Shown: positions 33,790-42,787 of the stretch, in pieces | Position numbering within the stretch: position 1 is the first letter of the stretch | Layout: each line of letters opens with the position of its first letter | NCBI RefSeq assembly: GCF_937900395.1 | Contig: NZ_CALCDX010000240.1 | Span: forward strand, 5,883-69,882 | Direction of reading: 5' to 3' | Origin: an uncultured Caulobacter sp. | Lineage (GTDB): Bacteria; Pseudomonadota; Alphaproteobacteria; Caulobacterales; Caulobacteraceae | DNA: 64,000 bases | The notes under the pieces: model-generated | The model's database searches: none | Seen by the model: the letters and a program-made list of their open reading frames with translations, nothing else | Told to the model about the DNA's origin: nothing | Program-made: the position numbers and the translations under genes

Positions 33790-35385
33790 TCAGGCCTCCA
33801 GCGCGCGCTTGTGCAGACGGGTGATGGCGTCGATGGACGAGAGCAGCGCCCCCTCCATCCAGCAGCCGACGTAGCTGGCGTGCTCGCCGGCCAGCACGAT
33901 CCGGCGGTCCATGCCGACCAGGGTCTGGTAGTGCTGCTTGCGGGTGTCCTCGTTCCAGCGGGCGCAGCATCCGAGGGACCAGGGCACGCGGCTCCAGGCC
34001 ACCGAGGCGCCCGACAGGAACTCCTTGCGGTAGCTTTCCGGGTGGATCACCGAGCCCTGCGCCAGGGCGACCTCGATCCGCTGCTCGGGCGTCATGCCGG
34101 CCAGGCGATAGGCGCCCAGCTCGCGGGCGAAGGCCCCCAGCAGCACCGCCGGCCCGTCCTTGAACATGTTATTGTTCGGATAGGAGATCAGGGCGATCTC
34201 CTGGTCGGTGAAGCTGTGGCCGCCGTAGATATAGTCGTCCTCTTCCCAGAAGCGGCGCTTCATCTCGAGGCCGATCTTGACCTGGCCCGAGTACGGCACG
34301 GCCTTGATCGCGGCCATCATCTCGTCGGTGACCTGCAGGTCCATCTGGCCCAGCACGCCCAGCGGGATGGTGCAGACGCACCAGTCGGCCTTGGCGTCGG
34401 TCGCCTTGCCGGTGACGGTGTCGGTCCAGCTGACGGTGACGCCCTTGTCGTCCTGGGCGATCTTGCCGACCTTGGCGTTGTAGGTGATCAGGCCCTCCAC
34501 CTGCTTGGCGAAGCCCTTGCCGATCATGTCCATGCCGCCGACCGGCTGGAACATGGTCGTCTGCATCTCGTGGTTCATGAAGAAGCCCATCGAGGTCCAG
34601 ACCTGCGGGTCCAGCACGTCGTGCAGGCTGTAGAGGTCCTTGGACGGGACCGGCGCGCCGTTGACGCCGCCGCCCGGCGGCCGCTCGTAACCCCGGTGCG
34701 ACGAGGCCTTCAGGCTGGGCGAATACTTGTAGTCGTTGTCCAGCAGGCCCCAGCCCTTCATCGCCTCCAGCAGCTTGTCGCGGTCCTCGGCCGTGACGGT
34801 GTCGTCCAGCGCCTTGGCGTTGACCGACTTGGCCAGCAGCTCGGCGATGTTGCCCTCGAAGTCGGCGGCGGCGGCGTTGAAGCGCACCGGCTTGCCGCCG
34901 AAGGCCTGGGACGAGTGGATCCAGCCGGAGTGGTTGAACTGGATGAACGGCTCCAGGGCCACGCCGAACGCCTTGCAGTAGTGCAGCAGGGTCCGGTGGT
35001 GGTGCGGGATCCGCCAGGGGCCGGGGTTGAGGTAGTTGCCCGGCGAGAAGGCGACCTTCTGCGTCGCGCCGCCCAGCTCGGTGTAGGTGTCGCCGCCGCG
35101 CAGCGACCAGTTGCGGCCGCCGGCGCGGTTCTGGAACTCCAGGATCTGGACCTTGTAGCCGGCCTTGCGCAGCTCGTAGGCGGCCAGCATGCCGGCCAGG
35201 CCCGCGCCCAGCACGATGACGCTGGCGCCCGGCCGCGCGCCTTGCAGGTTGGGCGGACCGTGGAACTGCGTCTCGGCCGCGTGACCCAGCGTGGTCATCG
35301 CCTGATAGAGCGCCGCCGTGCCGCCGACCTTGGCGATGGCGGACAGAAGCTGGCGCCGCGTCGGCGCCCTGACACCGGAGTCCAT
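33790..35385 (-). CDS. Tat-exported flavin monoamine oxidase
   Basis: A 531-residue FAD-dependent amine oxidase of the L-amino-acid/tryptophan oxidase type. The N-terminus is a twin-arginine signal (TRRQLLSAIAKVGG), so the protein is periplasmic. The FAD motif VIVLGAGLAGMLAAYELRKAG lies at about 52-72, with RAGGRNWSLRGGD after it. The C-terminal FAD contact (LAGEHASYVGCWMEGAL) is present. The coupled cytochrome c gene suggests it is a dehydrogenase linked to the respiratory chain rather than a strict oxidase. The substrate is not known. Confidence 0.88.
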   Translation of the reverse strand: MDSGVRAPTRRQLLSAIAKVGGTAALYQAMTTLGHAAETQFHGPPNLQGARPGASVIVLGAGLAGMLAAYELRKAGYKVQILEFQNRAGGRNWSLRGGDTYTELGGATQKVAFSPGNYLNPGPWRIPHHHRTLLHYCKAFGVALEPFIQFNHSGWIHSSQAFGGKPVRFNAAAADFEGNIAELLAKSVNAKALDDTVTAEDRDKLLEAMKGWGLLDNDYKYSPSLKASSHRGYERPPGGGVNGAPVPSKDLYSLHDVLDPQVWTSMGFFMNHEMQTTMFQPVGGMDMIGKGFAKQVEGLITYNAKVGKIAQDDKGVTVSWTDTVTGKATDAKADWCVCTIPLGVLGQMDLQVTDEMMAAIKAVPYSGQVKIGLEMKRRFWEEDDYIYGGHSFTDQEIALISYPNNNMFKDGPAVLLGAFARELGAYRLAGMTPEQRIEVALAQGSVIHPESYRKEFLSGASVAWSRVPWSLGCCARWNEDTRKQHYQTLVGMDRRIVLAGEHASYVGCWMEGALLSSIDAITRLHKRALEA

Positions 35386-35551
35386 GTAAGCCCTTCCCCT
35401 CACGCGCCGCCGACTTCGGCGTGCGGATGAAAGGGCTATCAGCGGATGGAGCTGCGGCGAGGCTTCACGGCGACCCGGCCGGACGATGCGGCCAAGGCTG
35501 CGAATTTATCGGCACAAGGACGGCCTGGTTGCGCGCGAACTGTGCAGCGCC

Positions 35552-37225
35552 CTATCTGACCACGCGCAGGTTCGGACGCTCGTCGGCGACGCGCTCCAGG
35601 GGGACGACGAAGAGGAAGCTGGAGCCCTGCCCCAGCGCCGTGTGGACGTCGATCGTTCCGCCCATCAGCTGCACTAGCTCGCGGCAGATCGACAGCCCCA
35701 GCCCCGCCCCCTCGTGAGGGCGCGTCGAGGACTCGTCGACCTGGGAAAAGCTCCTGAACAGGTCGGGCAGGTATTCCGCGGGAACGCCGGGGCCTGTGTC
35801 CTCGACCTCGAACCGCAGACCTTGCGTCGAGGGGCGGACGCGGACGGTGACCCCGCCGCGCTCGGTGAACTTGATCGCGTTGGCGACCAGGTTGCCCAGC
35901 ACTTGGCGCAGCCGCATCGCGTCGCCCCGCCAACGCCCCCGGATATCGGGCGCGACATCGACCGTCAGGGACAGGCCCTTGACCGCCGCCGCGCCGGAAA
36001 ACACCGCACAGGCCGCTTCGACCATGCTCTCCAGCTCGAACGCCTCCAAGCGCAGGCGCACGGCGTGGCTTTCCAGTCGCGCGATGTCCAGGATGTCGTT
36101 GAGCAGGGCCAGCAGCGCCCTCCCCGACTCTTCCAGGATCCGCAGGCGGCGCGCCTGGGGCTCGCTCAAGGTGTCGGCGGCCATGACCTGGGCCATGCCC
36201 AGCACCCCGTTCAGCGGCGTGCGAATTTCATGGCTCATATTGGCCAGGAACAGCGTCTTGGCCGCATTGGCGGCCTCGGCCTCCTCCTTGGCGGCGATCA
36301 GCTGGCGACGACTTTCGCTGATCTGGATCAGCGCCTCCATGACGCGGCGAAGCAGGAAGAAGGCCGCCAGACTCATCACCAGGAAGCCGAGCGCGAGCCA
36401 GGGCGCCAGGCTCTTGATCAGGGAAAGGCCAGGATCGGCGGCGTCCCACGACAAGACGCCGATCGGCGCCCCCGTGATATCGGCCAGCGCGACGCGAGGC
36501 TTGAGGCCGCGCGGCGCGGCGAGCAGTTGCAGCCCTTCGAGGCCCAGGTCATCGGCGAAGCGGCGAACGAAGGGCCCATCCATCCGCCGAGCGGCGACGA
36601 CCACCGCGGGCGGTCCGGCATAGGCGTCGGCGACCGTCTGGCTTTCGGGGGTCACGGACGCGAACGCGACCAAATAGACCGCTCCGTCGACCCTCATGAG
36701 CCCGGCGCGGGTCACCTCCGCGCCGGTGCTCAGGCGGCCCTTGGACAGGCCGGCGGCGGCGTCCTTCGCCACAACGGCGGCGATCGGCGCGGCCCGGGCC
36801 GGGAAGCCGCCCAACGCCCCCGCGTCGCTGCGCTTGCCGTCCCTCGACGCGTAGATCACCCCGCCATCGCGCAGGACGAAGGCGACGTCGTGCTCGAACT
36901 GCTGCTTGTAGTAGGCGCCGAAATTGATGTCCGCCCAGGGTGCGTCGACCTTCGCCCCCATGGCGGCGTAGGCCGCGTCCCACACGGTGGCCGAGGTCAG
37001 CTCGCGCGTCATGCGCTCCAGCGAAACCTCGATCGAGCGGCGGACCAGGCGGATCTCATCCTGCGCCTCGATACGGTCCAGGGTGCGCGCCGTCAGGATC
37101 ATCAGTCCAAGGCCACCGAGGATCGACACGATCACCAGAACGGCGACGGCGGCGACCATGCCCTGGATCAGTCGCATCGGCCGCTTGAAGGCGCGGCGGG
37201 AAGAAGAAGGTCGTCCCATCATCAC
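35552..37225 (-). CDS. CHASE4-domain sensor histidine kinase (orphan)
   Basis: A 557-residue membrane kinase. Helices at about 20-45 and 260-285 flank a CHASE4 periplasmic sensor (TSATVWDAAYAAMGA). The H box (NMSHEIRTPLNGVLGM) and the ATPase motifs (NLVANAIKF, DTGPGVP, GAGLGLSICRELV) are intact. No receiver domain is fused, and no response regulator is nearby, so the output partner is elsewhere. The hybrid-kinase-like H box suggests a phosphorelay. Confidence 0.9.
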   Translation of the reverse strand: MMMGRPSSSRRAFKRPMRLIQGMVAAVAVLVIVSILGGLGLMILTARTLDRIEAQDEIRLVRRSIEVSLERMTRELTSATVWDAAYAAMGAKVDAPWADINFGAYYKQQFEHDVAFVLRDGGVIYASRDGKRSDAGALGGFPARAAPIAAVVAKDAAAGLSKGRLSTGAEVTRAGLMRVDGAVYLVAFASVTPESQTVADAYAGPPAVVVAARRMDGPFVRRFADDLGLEGLQLLAAPRGLKPRVALADITGAPIGVLSWDAADPGLSLIKSLAPWLALGFLVMSLAAFFLLRRVMEALIQISESRRQLIAAKEEAEAANAAKTLFLANMSHEIRTPLNGVLGMAQVMAADTLSEPQARRLRILEESGRALLALLNDILDIARLESHAVRLRLEAFELESMVEAACAVFSGAAAVKGLSLTVDVAPDIRGRWRGDAMRLRQVLGNLVANAIKFTERGGVTVRVRPSTQGLRFEVEDTGPGVPAEYLPDLFRSFSQVDESSTRPHEGAGLGLSICRELVQLMGGTIDVHTALGQGSSFLFVVPLERVADERPNLRVVR

Positions 37226-37317
37226 TCCCGCCTACGCCGCTGGGGATATCGAACCGTAAAACGCGGCTTTTGGCCACAGGCGCCGTCCGTCGCGGTCTTT
37301 CGGCTGGAGCGCCTGGA

Positions 37318-37824
37318 TCAATCCACCGCCAGCATGCCTTCCAGCTTCAGGCGGAAGATCAGCACGCTGTCGGGGGGGATCTCGCCCATGTCGCGCGAGC
37401 CGTAGCCCAGCTCCGGCGGGATGTAGAGGGTCCACTCGTCGCCGACATGCATCAGCGGCAGGGCCTCCAGCCAGCCCTGGATCAGGCCGTCGGCCGGCAT
37501 GATCGCCGCCTTGCCGCGCGCGAAGCTTGAGTCGAACACCTGCCCGTTCAGCAGCTTGCCCTCGTAATTGACCTTGATGATGTCGCCCAGCTTCGGCGAG
37601 GGGCCGTCCTTGGGGCCGCTGGTCACGACCTTGTACTGCAGGCCCGACGGCAGGCTGACGACGCCCGGCGCCTTGGCGTTCGTCGCCAGGAAGGCCTTGG
37701 CCGCCTGGGCGTTGGCCGAGGGGGCGGCGTTCAGCTGCGGCGGCGGCGAAGGCTGCGGGGTCTGGGCGTGGGCGGCGCTGGCGGCCAAGGCGGCGACGAG
37801 GGCCAAGGGAGCGAGAAGGCGCAT
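37318..37824 (-). CDS. FKBP-type peptidyl-prolyl isomerase
   Basis: A 168-residue secreted isomerase: signal peptide at 1-20 (MRLLAPLALVAALAASAAHA), a Pro/Ala linker, and an FKBP domain at about 70-165. The active-site motifs VNYEGKLLNGQVFDSS, VIPGW-like (LIQGWLEAL) and YIPPELGYG are present. I chose the ATG at 37824, since it gives a complete signal peptide. Confidence 0.92.
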   Translation of the reverse strand: MRLLAPLALVAALAASAAHAQTPQPSPPPQLNAAPSANAQAAKAFLATNAKAPGVVSLPSGLQYKVVTSGPKDGPSPKLGDIIKVNYEGKLLNGQVFDSSFARGKAAIMPADGLIQGWLEALPLMHVGDEWTLYIPPELGYGSRDMGEIPPDSVLIFRLKLEGMLAVD

Positions 37825-37917
37825 CAAGGGTCTTTCGGGACTCGTGGACGGTGTCGGAAGCGACACCCTAGCGGGGTTCACACGAACTTCGCGGCGAAAT
37901 TTGGGGGAGGATGTAAG

Positions 37918-38051
37918 CGCCCCCTCCGTCACGCCGCCTTCGGCGTCGCGCCACCTCCCCCGCTTCGCGAGGGAGGAGGAAGCGTCATCCTCCCCCGACC
38001 AACGGGGGAGGTGGATCGCCGCGGATACGCGGCGAGACGGAGGGGGCGCTT
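37918..38051. repeat. Family F palindromic repeat
   Basis: Outer ends GCGCCCCCTCCGTC and GACGGAGGGGGCGC are inverted copies. Next to them are variable hairpins (ACGCCGCCTTCGGCGTCGCG; CGCCGCGGATACGCGGCGAG), and then CACCTCCCCC hairpins. It resembles families B, C and G in architecture. It lies between the FKBP and GH43 genes. Confidence 0.88.
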
Positions 38052-38058
38052 CTAGCCC

Positions 38059-39744
38059 CTAGTTCTCCGCCCCATGCGCATAGACGCCCAGCATGGTCCC
38101 GACGAACCCGCCGGCGATCTTGGTGCTGAGGCTCGTCCCATCGGCCCCGGCCTTGATCACCTCCCACTTGCCGGGCGCGGTCCCGTAGGCGAAGTCCAGA
38201 GCCCCCGCCTTGACATCGATCTTCAGGTTCAGAGGTTGGCCGTTCTTGAGGGAAACCGCCTTTTCAGCCACCACGACGCCGTCGACGGGATCGTCCTTGC
38301 CGGTGCGCTTCTCGACCCGCACCAGGGTCTTGCCGCCATCGCGGACCAGGCCGACGAACCAGTAGAAGTCGTCGTTCTGCAGGGCCACCAGGCCGGCCTT
38401 GTCGCCGTCGGCCTTGGGCGTGAAGCGCACCGTGGTCGAGGCCGTGGCGTTCATGTGCTGCTGGCGGCGCGCCCAGATCGAGGGCTGCTCGTGGCCGCCC
38501 AGCCTGTCCTTGCGCGCCTCGACGTTCAGCGTCCCGCCCTTGACCGACCACCAGCGCGAGGTCGGGATGCGCATGGTCATCCAGCTCTTGGGCAGTTCAG
38601 GACCCGAGAAGCTCTCGGCCGCCTTGAACGGGCCCGAGGTCGGCGGGGCCGGCGTCGCGGGGAGCTTCGGCGCGTCGGCGACGTACGGAATGGTCTTGCC
38701 GTTCTCCAGGATCACCGGCCAGCCGTCCTTCCACTCGACCGGCAAGAGGAAGGTCTCGCGGCCGGTGTTGTAGAGGTCGTCGCCATACGGCCGCACGGCC
38801 AGGAAGGTCGCCCACCACTGGCCGTCCGGCGTGTCGACGATGTCGGCGTGGCCGGCCGAGGTGATCGGCAGCGGGCGGTCCTTGGGCAGGCCGCGCTGGG
38901 TCAGGATCGGGTTCTTCTCGTAGGGGACGTAGGGCCCGGTGACGGCCTTCGACCGCAGCACCACCTGGCTGTGGCCCTCGGCCGTGCCGCCCTCGGCGGC
39001 GACCAGATAGTACCAGCCATCCTTCTTCAGGATATGCGGTCCCTCGGGCCAGATCGGCTTGGTCGAGGGATCAACGCCCTTGTCCAGCAGCACCGAGCGG
39101 GGGCCGATCGTCTTCTGGGTCTTGGGGTCGTACTCCTGGATCCAGATGGCGCGGTGGCCGCGGTACTCAGGCGGTCCCGGCGGCTCGTCGTTGTTGACGA
39201 TCCAGCCGCGACCGTCGTCGTCGAAGAACAGCGAGGCGTCGATGCCGCCTACCTCGGGCAGCCACACCGGATCCGACCACGGCCCCTTCGGGTCCTTAGC
39301 GGTGATCAGGAAGTTGCCCTGGCAGTCGACGCAGGTGTTGAGGATGTAGAACAGGCCGTCGTGATAGGTGATGGCCGGGGCGAACACCGCGCGCGACAGG
39401 CCCAGGCGCTTGAAGTCCAGCATGCCCGGCCGGTCGATCGCGTTACCGATCTGGGTCCAGTTCACCAGGTCGGTCGAGTGGTGGATCGGCAGCCCCGGGA
39501 ACCAGGCGAAGGTCGAGTTGACCAGGTAGTAATCCTTGCCCACCCGCGTGATGCTGGGGTCGGGATAGAAGCCCTGGACGACCGGGTTGCGGTACTGGCC
39601 GGGCCCGGCCTTGATCGCGTCGGACGGGTCCGAGCCCTGGTAGACGAAGTTGCTGAAGGCGGCGGTGTTGGGCGCGGCGCTCGCCGCCATCGGGGCCAGC
39701 GCGGGGGCGGCCAGCAGGGCCAGGGCTAGGGTCAGTCTGATCAT
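38059..39744 (-). CDS. GH43-family glycoside hydrolase (beta-xylosidase/arabinofuranosidase)
   Basis: A 561-residue secreted enzyme: signal peptide 1-24 and a five-bladed GH43 propeller. The catalytic base Asp lies in FYPDPSITRVGKDYYLVNS; the pKa-modulating Asp is in GGIDASLFFDDDG and the acid Glu in WPEGPHILKKDG. The C-terminal third is a beta-sandwich (GH43 C-terminal domain). It is expected to release xylose or arabinose from xylan oligosaccharides. I chose the ATG at 39744; a GTG is 6 nt upstream. It is next to GH10 in a xylan locus. Confidence 0.92.
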   Translation of the reverse strand: MIRLTLALALLAAPALAPMAASAAPNTAAFSNFVYQGSDPSDAIKAGPGQYRNPVVQGFYPDPSITRVGKDYYLVNSTFAWFPGLPIHHSTDLVNWTQIGNAIDRPGMLDFKRLGLSRAVFAPAITYHDGLFYILNTCVDCQGNFLITAKDPKGPWSDPVWLPEVGGIDASLFFDDDGRGWIVNNDEPPGPPEYRGHRAIWIQEYDPKTQKTIGPRSVLLDKGVDPSTKPIWPEGPHILKKDGWYYLVAAEGGTAEGHSQVVLRSKAVTGPYVPYEKNPILTQRGLPKDRPLPITSAGHADIVDTPDGQWWATFLAVRPYGDDLYNTGRETFLLPVEWKDGWPVILENGKTIPYVADAPKLPATPAPPTSGPFKAAESFSGPELPKSWMTMRIPTSRWWSVKGGTLNVEARKDRLGGHEQPSIWARRQQHMNATASTTVRFTPKADGDKAGLVALQNDDFYWFVGLVRDGGKTLVRVEKRTGKDDPVDGVVVAEKAVSLKNGQPLNLKIDVKAGALDFAYGTAPGKWEVIKAGADGTSLSTKIAGGFVGTMLGVYAHGAEN

Positions 39745-39763
39745 GCTCACATCCCTAAATCTT

Positions 39764-39872
39764 CCGACCTTCCCGGCGAATGCCGGGACCCAGATTCATC
39801 CGGGGTGTTGGCCGTTCTTGAAACTCTTGAGCTTTGCGATCTGGGCCCCGGCATTCGCCGGGGAGATCGGGG
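39764..39872. repeat. Family A palindromic repeat (GANTC-bearing)
   Basis: Arms CCCGGCGAATGCCGGGACCC and GGGCCCCGGCATTCGCCGGG are inverted copies; CAGATTCATCC in the left arm holds GATTC. It separates the GH43 and GH10 genes. Confidence 0.87.
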
Positions 39873-39894
39873 TTTTGAGGGTAGAAGCGCCTAC

Positions 39895-41046
39895 CTACCG
39901 CGCCGGCGCCGCGCGCAGCGCCGCCGCCACCGCCTCGCGCAGGGGCTTGGGCTTGTAGTCGTCGTCATAGAGCGTCGGGCGCTTGGGTTTCTTGTCCTCA
40001 CGCAGCCACTGGCCTTGCAGCCACGAGTACTTGTCGATCATGCCCCAGGCCAGGACCTCCTTGGTCTGGCGATAGCTGAGCACCTGGTCGAGGAAGGCCT
40101 TGGCGTAGGCCGCCACCGCCGCGTCGCGGGGACCGAACTCGTAGGGCAGGCCCTTGTCGTGGACGTCGAACTCGGTGACTAGCAAATCATAGCCCATGCC
40201 GGTGACGTCGTTCAGGAACGCCGTCCACTCCTTCTCCTGCGGTTTGCCAAAGCCGGTGAAGGTGTCGGCGTTCTCGGCGCCGATGTGGCTTTGGATGCCC
40301 AGGGCGTCGACCGGCGTGCCGCGCTTCTTGAAGCCTTCCAGCAGCTTGAGCACGCCGTAGCGGTGCTTCTCGTTGCCGACCTCCTGGCTCATGTAGTCGT
40401 TGTAGACGAGGCGGGCCTTGGGCGCGGCCTGGCGGGCCACGTGGAAGGAGAGATCCAGCACCTCCTCCTTGCCCATGGCGTCCGACAGGAAGGTCGAGCG
40501 GATCGAGCCGTCCTTGGGGTCGACGGTCTCGTTGACCACGTCCCACGAGATCATCTGCGGGTAGCGCTTGCACAGGGTCTGGATGTGTTCGGTGACCATC
40601 TTGGCCGCCGCCTGGGCGGGGTTGGCGCCGAAGTCGTAGGTCTTGGTCCAGGCCGGGAACCACTGCGGATGGTGCCACAGCAGGGTGTGGCCGCGCAGGG
40701 CCTGGCCGTTCTCCTTGGCGAAGGCGGCGATGCGGTCGGCGCGGCTGAAGTCGAAAGCCTCCGGCCCGGCCAGGCGGACCACGTACCACTTCAGCTCGTT
40801 CTCGGGGACCAGCACCCCGCACTCGCGGGCCAGGATGGCCTTGTAACGGGCATCCTCGAACGGGCCACGCGTCGAGCCGAGCGGGCCGGCCGGCACGGCT
40901 GAGCCGAAGTACAGGCCCTTGGCCTTAGCCAGGTCGCGCAGAGGAGTCTCGTCGGCGAAGGCGCGGGGCGCGGCCAAGGTCGCGGCGGCGCCGGCGGCCA
41001 TCGCCAGGGCCTGTCGTCGTGTGGGTTCGAACCTGTCTGAAGCCAT
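39895..41046 (-). CDS. GH10 endo-1,4-beta-xylanase, Tat-exported
   Basis: A 383-residue xylanase. A twin-arginine signal (TRRQALAMAAGAAATLAAP) directs it to the periplasm or beyond. The GH10 barrel has the acid/base Glu173 (SWDVVNET) and nucleophile Glu292 (LLVTEFDVHD), plus RGHTLLWHHPQWF. It is expected to cut glucuronoxylan into aldouronic acids that the GH67 enzyme then trims. A LacI-type operator lies just upstream (41075-41086). Confidence 0.95.
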   Translation of the reverse strand: MASDRFEPTRRQALAMAAGAAATLAAPRAFADETPLRDLAKAKGLYFGSAVPAGPLGSTRGPFEDARYKAILARECGVLVPENELKWYVVRLAGPEAFDFSRADRIAAFAKENGQALRGHTLLWHHPQWFPAWTKTYDFGANPAQAAAKMVTEHIQTLCKRYPQMISWDVVNETVDPKDGSIRSTFLSDAMGKEEVLDLSFHVARQAAPKARLVYNDYMSQEVGNEKHRYGVLKLLEGFKKRGTPVDALGIQSHIGAENADTFTGFGKPQEKEWTAFLNDVTGMGYDLLVTEFDVHDKGLPYEFGPRDAAVAAYAKAFLDQVLSYRQTKEVLAWGMIDKYSWLQGQWLREDKKPKRPTLYDDDYKPKPLREAVAAALRAAPAR

Positions 41047-41074
41047 GAAGCGCCTCCCGTCTTATCGGCGGCGC

Positions 41075-41086
41075 GGTAGCGCTACC
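41075..41086. promoter_or_regulatory. LacI-type operator upstream of GH10
   Basis: GGTAGCGCTACC is a perfect 12-bp palindrome 29 nt upstream of the GH10 start codon. It resembles LacI-family operators and the half-site-like sequences at 30607 and 53432. The xylose repressor is not in this window. Confidence 0.6.
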
Positions 41087-41151
41087 ATTTTGGGAGCAGA
41101 GGACCTGACCAGGACGGCGGGGTCAACCCATAAGAGCGCTCAAAAAATCCG

Positions 41152-41259
41152 TGTCATCCCGGCCGGAGCGTAGCGTAGAGCCGGGACCCAGGGGGTGCGG
41201 AATGCGGCGCTTGCGGCCCCTGGGTCCCGGATAACGCCTGCGGCGTTTCCGGGATGACA
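41152..41259. repeat. Family D palindromic repeat
   Basis: Ends GTCATCCCGG/CCGGGATGAC and inner arms GGGACCCAGGGG/CCCCTGGGTCCC are inverted copies. Variable stems lie within each arm (CGGAGCGTAGCGTAGAGCCG; ACGCCTGCGGCGT). Located between the M20 and GH10 genes. Confidence 0.88.
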
Positions 41260-41281
41260 CGGGAAATGCTGGTTGGCTGAT

Positions 41282-42598
41282 CTACTTCCCCGTCACCGAC
41301 AGCACCGCGAGGGTCATGGCCTCGACGCCCGTGCGGATGCTGGGTTCCGGCGTGGGCGCGAAGTACGGCGAGTGGTTGGTCGGCAGGGGCTTGCCCTCGG
41401 CCTTGGCCTTCTCGACCGTCGCCTTGTCGAACCCGCCGATGCCGAAATAGAGCGACGGCACGCCGGCGATCACGAACTCCGAATAGTCCTCGGACGCCGA
41501 GCCCGGCTTGGTCTCGGCCACGGCGCGCGGGCCGAAGGCGGCCTTGAACACCGCCGCTGTCCGGTCGGTCAGGGCCTGGTCGTTGACCACCATCTTGCCG
41601 CCGGACGTCAGCTTGACGTCGGCCGGGGGCGCGCCGGCCATGTCGACCACCGCCTTGGCCGTGCGCTTGACGCCATCGAGGATCTTCTCGCGCACCGCGT
41701 CGTCCTGGGTGCGGATGGTCCCGCGCACCCGGGCGTTGTCGGGGATGATGTTGCCGGCGCTGCCGGCCTGGATCGAGCCGATGGTGACGACGCCGAAGGC
41801 CGACGGGTCCTTCTCGCGGCTGATCACGCTCTGGACGTCGACGGTGAAGCGGGCGGCCATCATCACCGGATCGATCGTCGTCGACGGCATCGAGCCGTGG
41901 CCGCCGCGGCCGTTGAAGGTGATGTCGAGCCCGTCCGAGGTCGAGCTGATCACGCCCGCCTTGTAGGAGATCTCGCCGGCCACGCCGTTACCCACGTGCA
42001 AAGCAAAACCGTAGTCGGGCTTGCCGCCGATCTTGTTCCAGAGGCCGTCGGCCAGCATGGCCTTGGCGCCGCCGATCGTCTCCTCGGCCGGTTGGGCGAC
42101 GAAGACCAGCGTGCCCTTCCACTTGGACTTCATGGCGACCAGCTGGCGGGCGGTCCCCAGCCAGGCGGCCATGTGGATGTCGTGGCCGCAGGAATGGGCG
42201 ACGAAGGTCTGGCCGTCGCGCCAGGTCGCGGTCGCCCGGCTGGCATAGGGCAGGCCCGACTTCTCCTCCATCGGCAGGCCGTCCATCTCGGTGCGGATCA
42301 GCACCTTGGGCCCCTCCCCGTTCTTGAGGATCGCCACCACGCCGGTCTTGCCGACGCCCTCGGTGACGGTGAAGCCCAGGGCCCGCATCTCGGCCGCCAG
42401 GGTCTTGGCGGTCTGGACCTCCTGGAAGGCCAGCTCCGGGTGAGCGTGGATTTGCTTGTAGGTCGCCTCCAGCGCCGGGTAGTCGCGGTCGAGCTGGGCG
42501 TCGATGACCTTCAGCGTCGCCGACGCATTGAGCGGCGCGGCCTGGGCGGAGGCGGCGAGGACAAGCGCCAGGGCGGCGGCGGCGAACAGGGCCTTCAT
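41282..42598 (-). CDS. Secreted M20-family amidohydrolase/peptidase
   Basis: A 438-residue protein with a signal peptide (1-20) and an M20D metal-dependent hydrolase domain. Metal ligands are seen in HSCGHDIHMAAWLG and PAEETIGGAKAM, and the family motif YSEFVIAGVPSLYFGIGG is intact. Substrates of M20D enzymes are N-acyl amino acids or amidated compounds. Its place among xylanases is unexplained; it could remove amide- or ester-linked groups, but the nearest evidence is only position. Confidence 0.88.
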   Translation of the reverse strand: MKALFAAAALALVLAASAQAAPLNASATLKVIDAQLDRDYPALEATYKQIHAHPELAFQEVQTAKTLAAEMRALGFTVTEGVGKTGVVAILKNGEGPKVLIRTEMDGLPMEEKSGLPYASRATATWRDGQTFVAHSCGHDIHMAAWLGTARQLVAMKSKWKGTLVFVAQPAEETIGGAKAMLADGLWNKIGGKPDYGFALHVGNGVAGEISYKAGVISSTSDGLDITFNGRGGHGSMPSTTIDPVMMAARFTVDVQSVISREKDPSAFGVVTIGSIQAGSAGNIIPDNARVRGTIRTQDDAVREKILDGVKRTAKAVVDMAGAPPADVKLTSGGKMVVNDQALTDRTAAVFKAAFGPRAVAETKPGSASEDYSEFVIAGVPSLYFGIGGFDKATVEKAKAEGKPLPTNHSPYFAPTPEPSIRTGVEAMTLAVLSVTGK

Positions 42599-42662
42599 GG
42601 GCGCGGTCTCGGATGCAAAGCTTCGCCTAGATGACGCACGGCGAAGCCAAATCCGCTAGCCC

Positions 42663-42782
42663 CTTCCCTCTCCCCTTGCGGGAGAGGGTGGCCCTAAGGG
42701 CCGGGTGAGGGGTCGCGCGGCGACGCCGAGAAACCCCTCATCCGTCGGCTACGCCGACACCTTCTCCCGCAAGGGGAGAAGG
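42663..42782. repeat. Family B palindromic repeat
   Basis: Arms CCCTCTCCCCTTGCGGGAGA and CCTTCTCCCGCAAGGGGAGA, with second hairpins GGCCCTAAGGGCC and GTCGGCTACGCCGAC. Located between GH67 and the M20 gene. Confidence 0.87.
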
Positions 42783-42787
42783 ATCGC

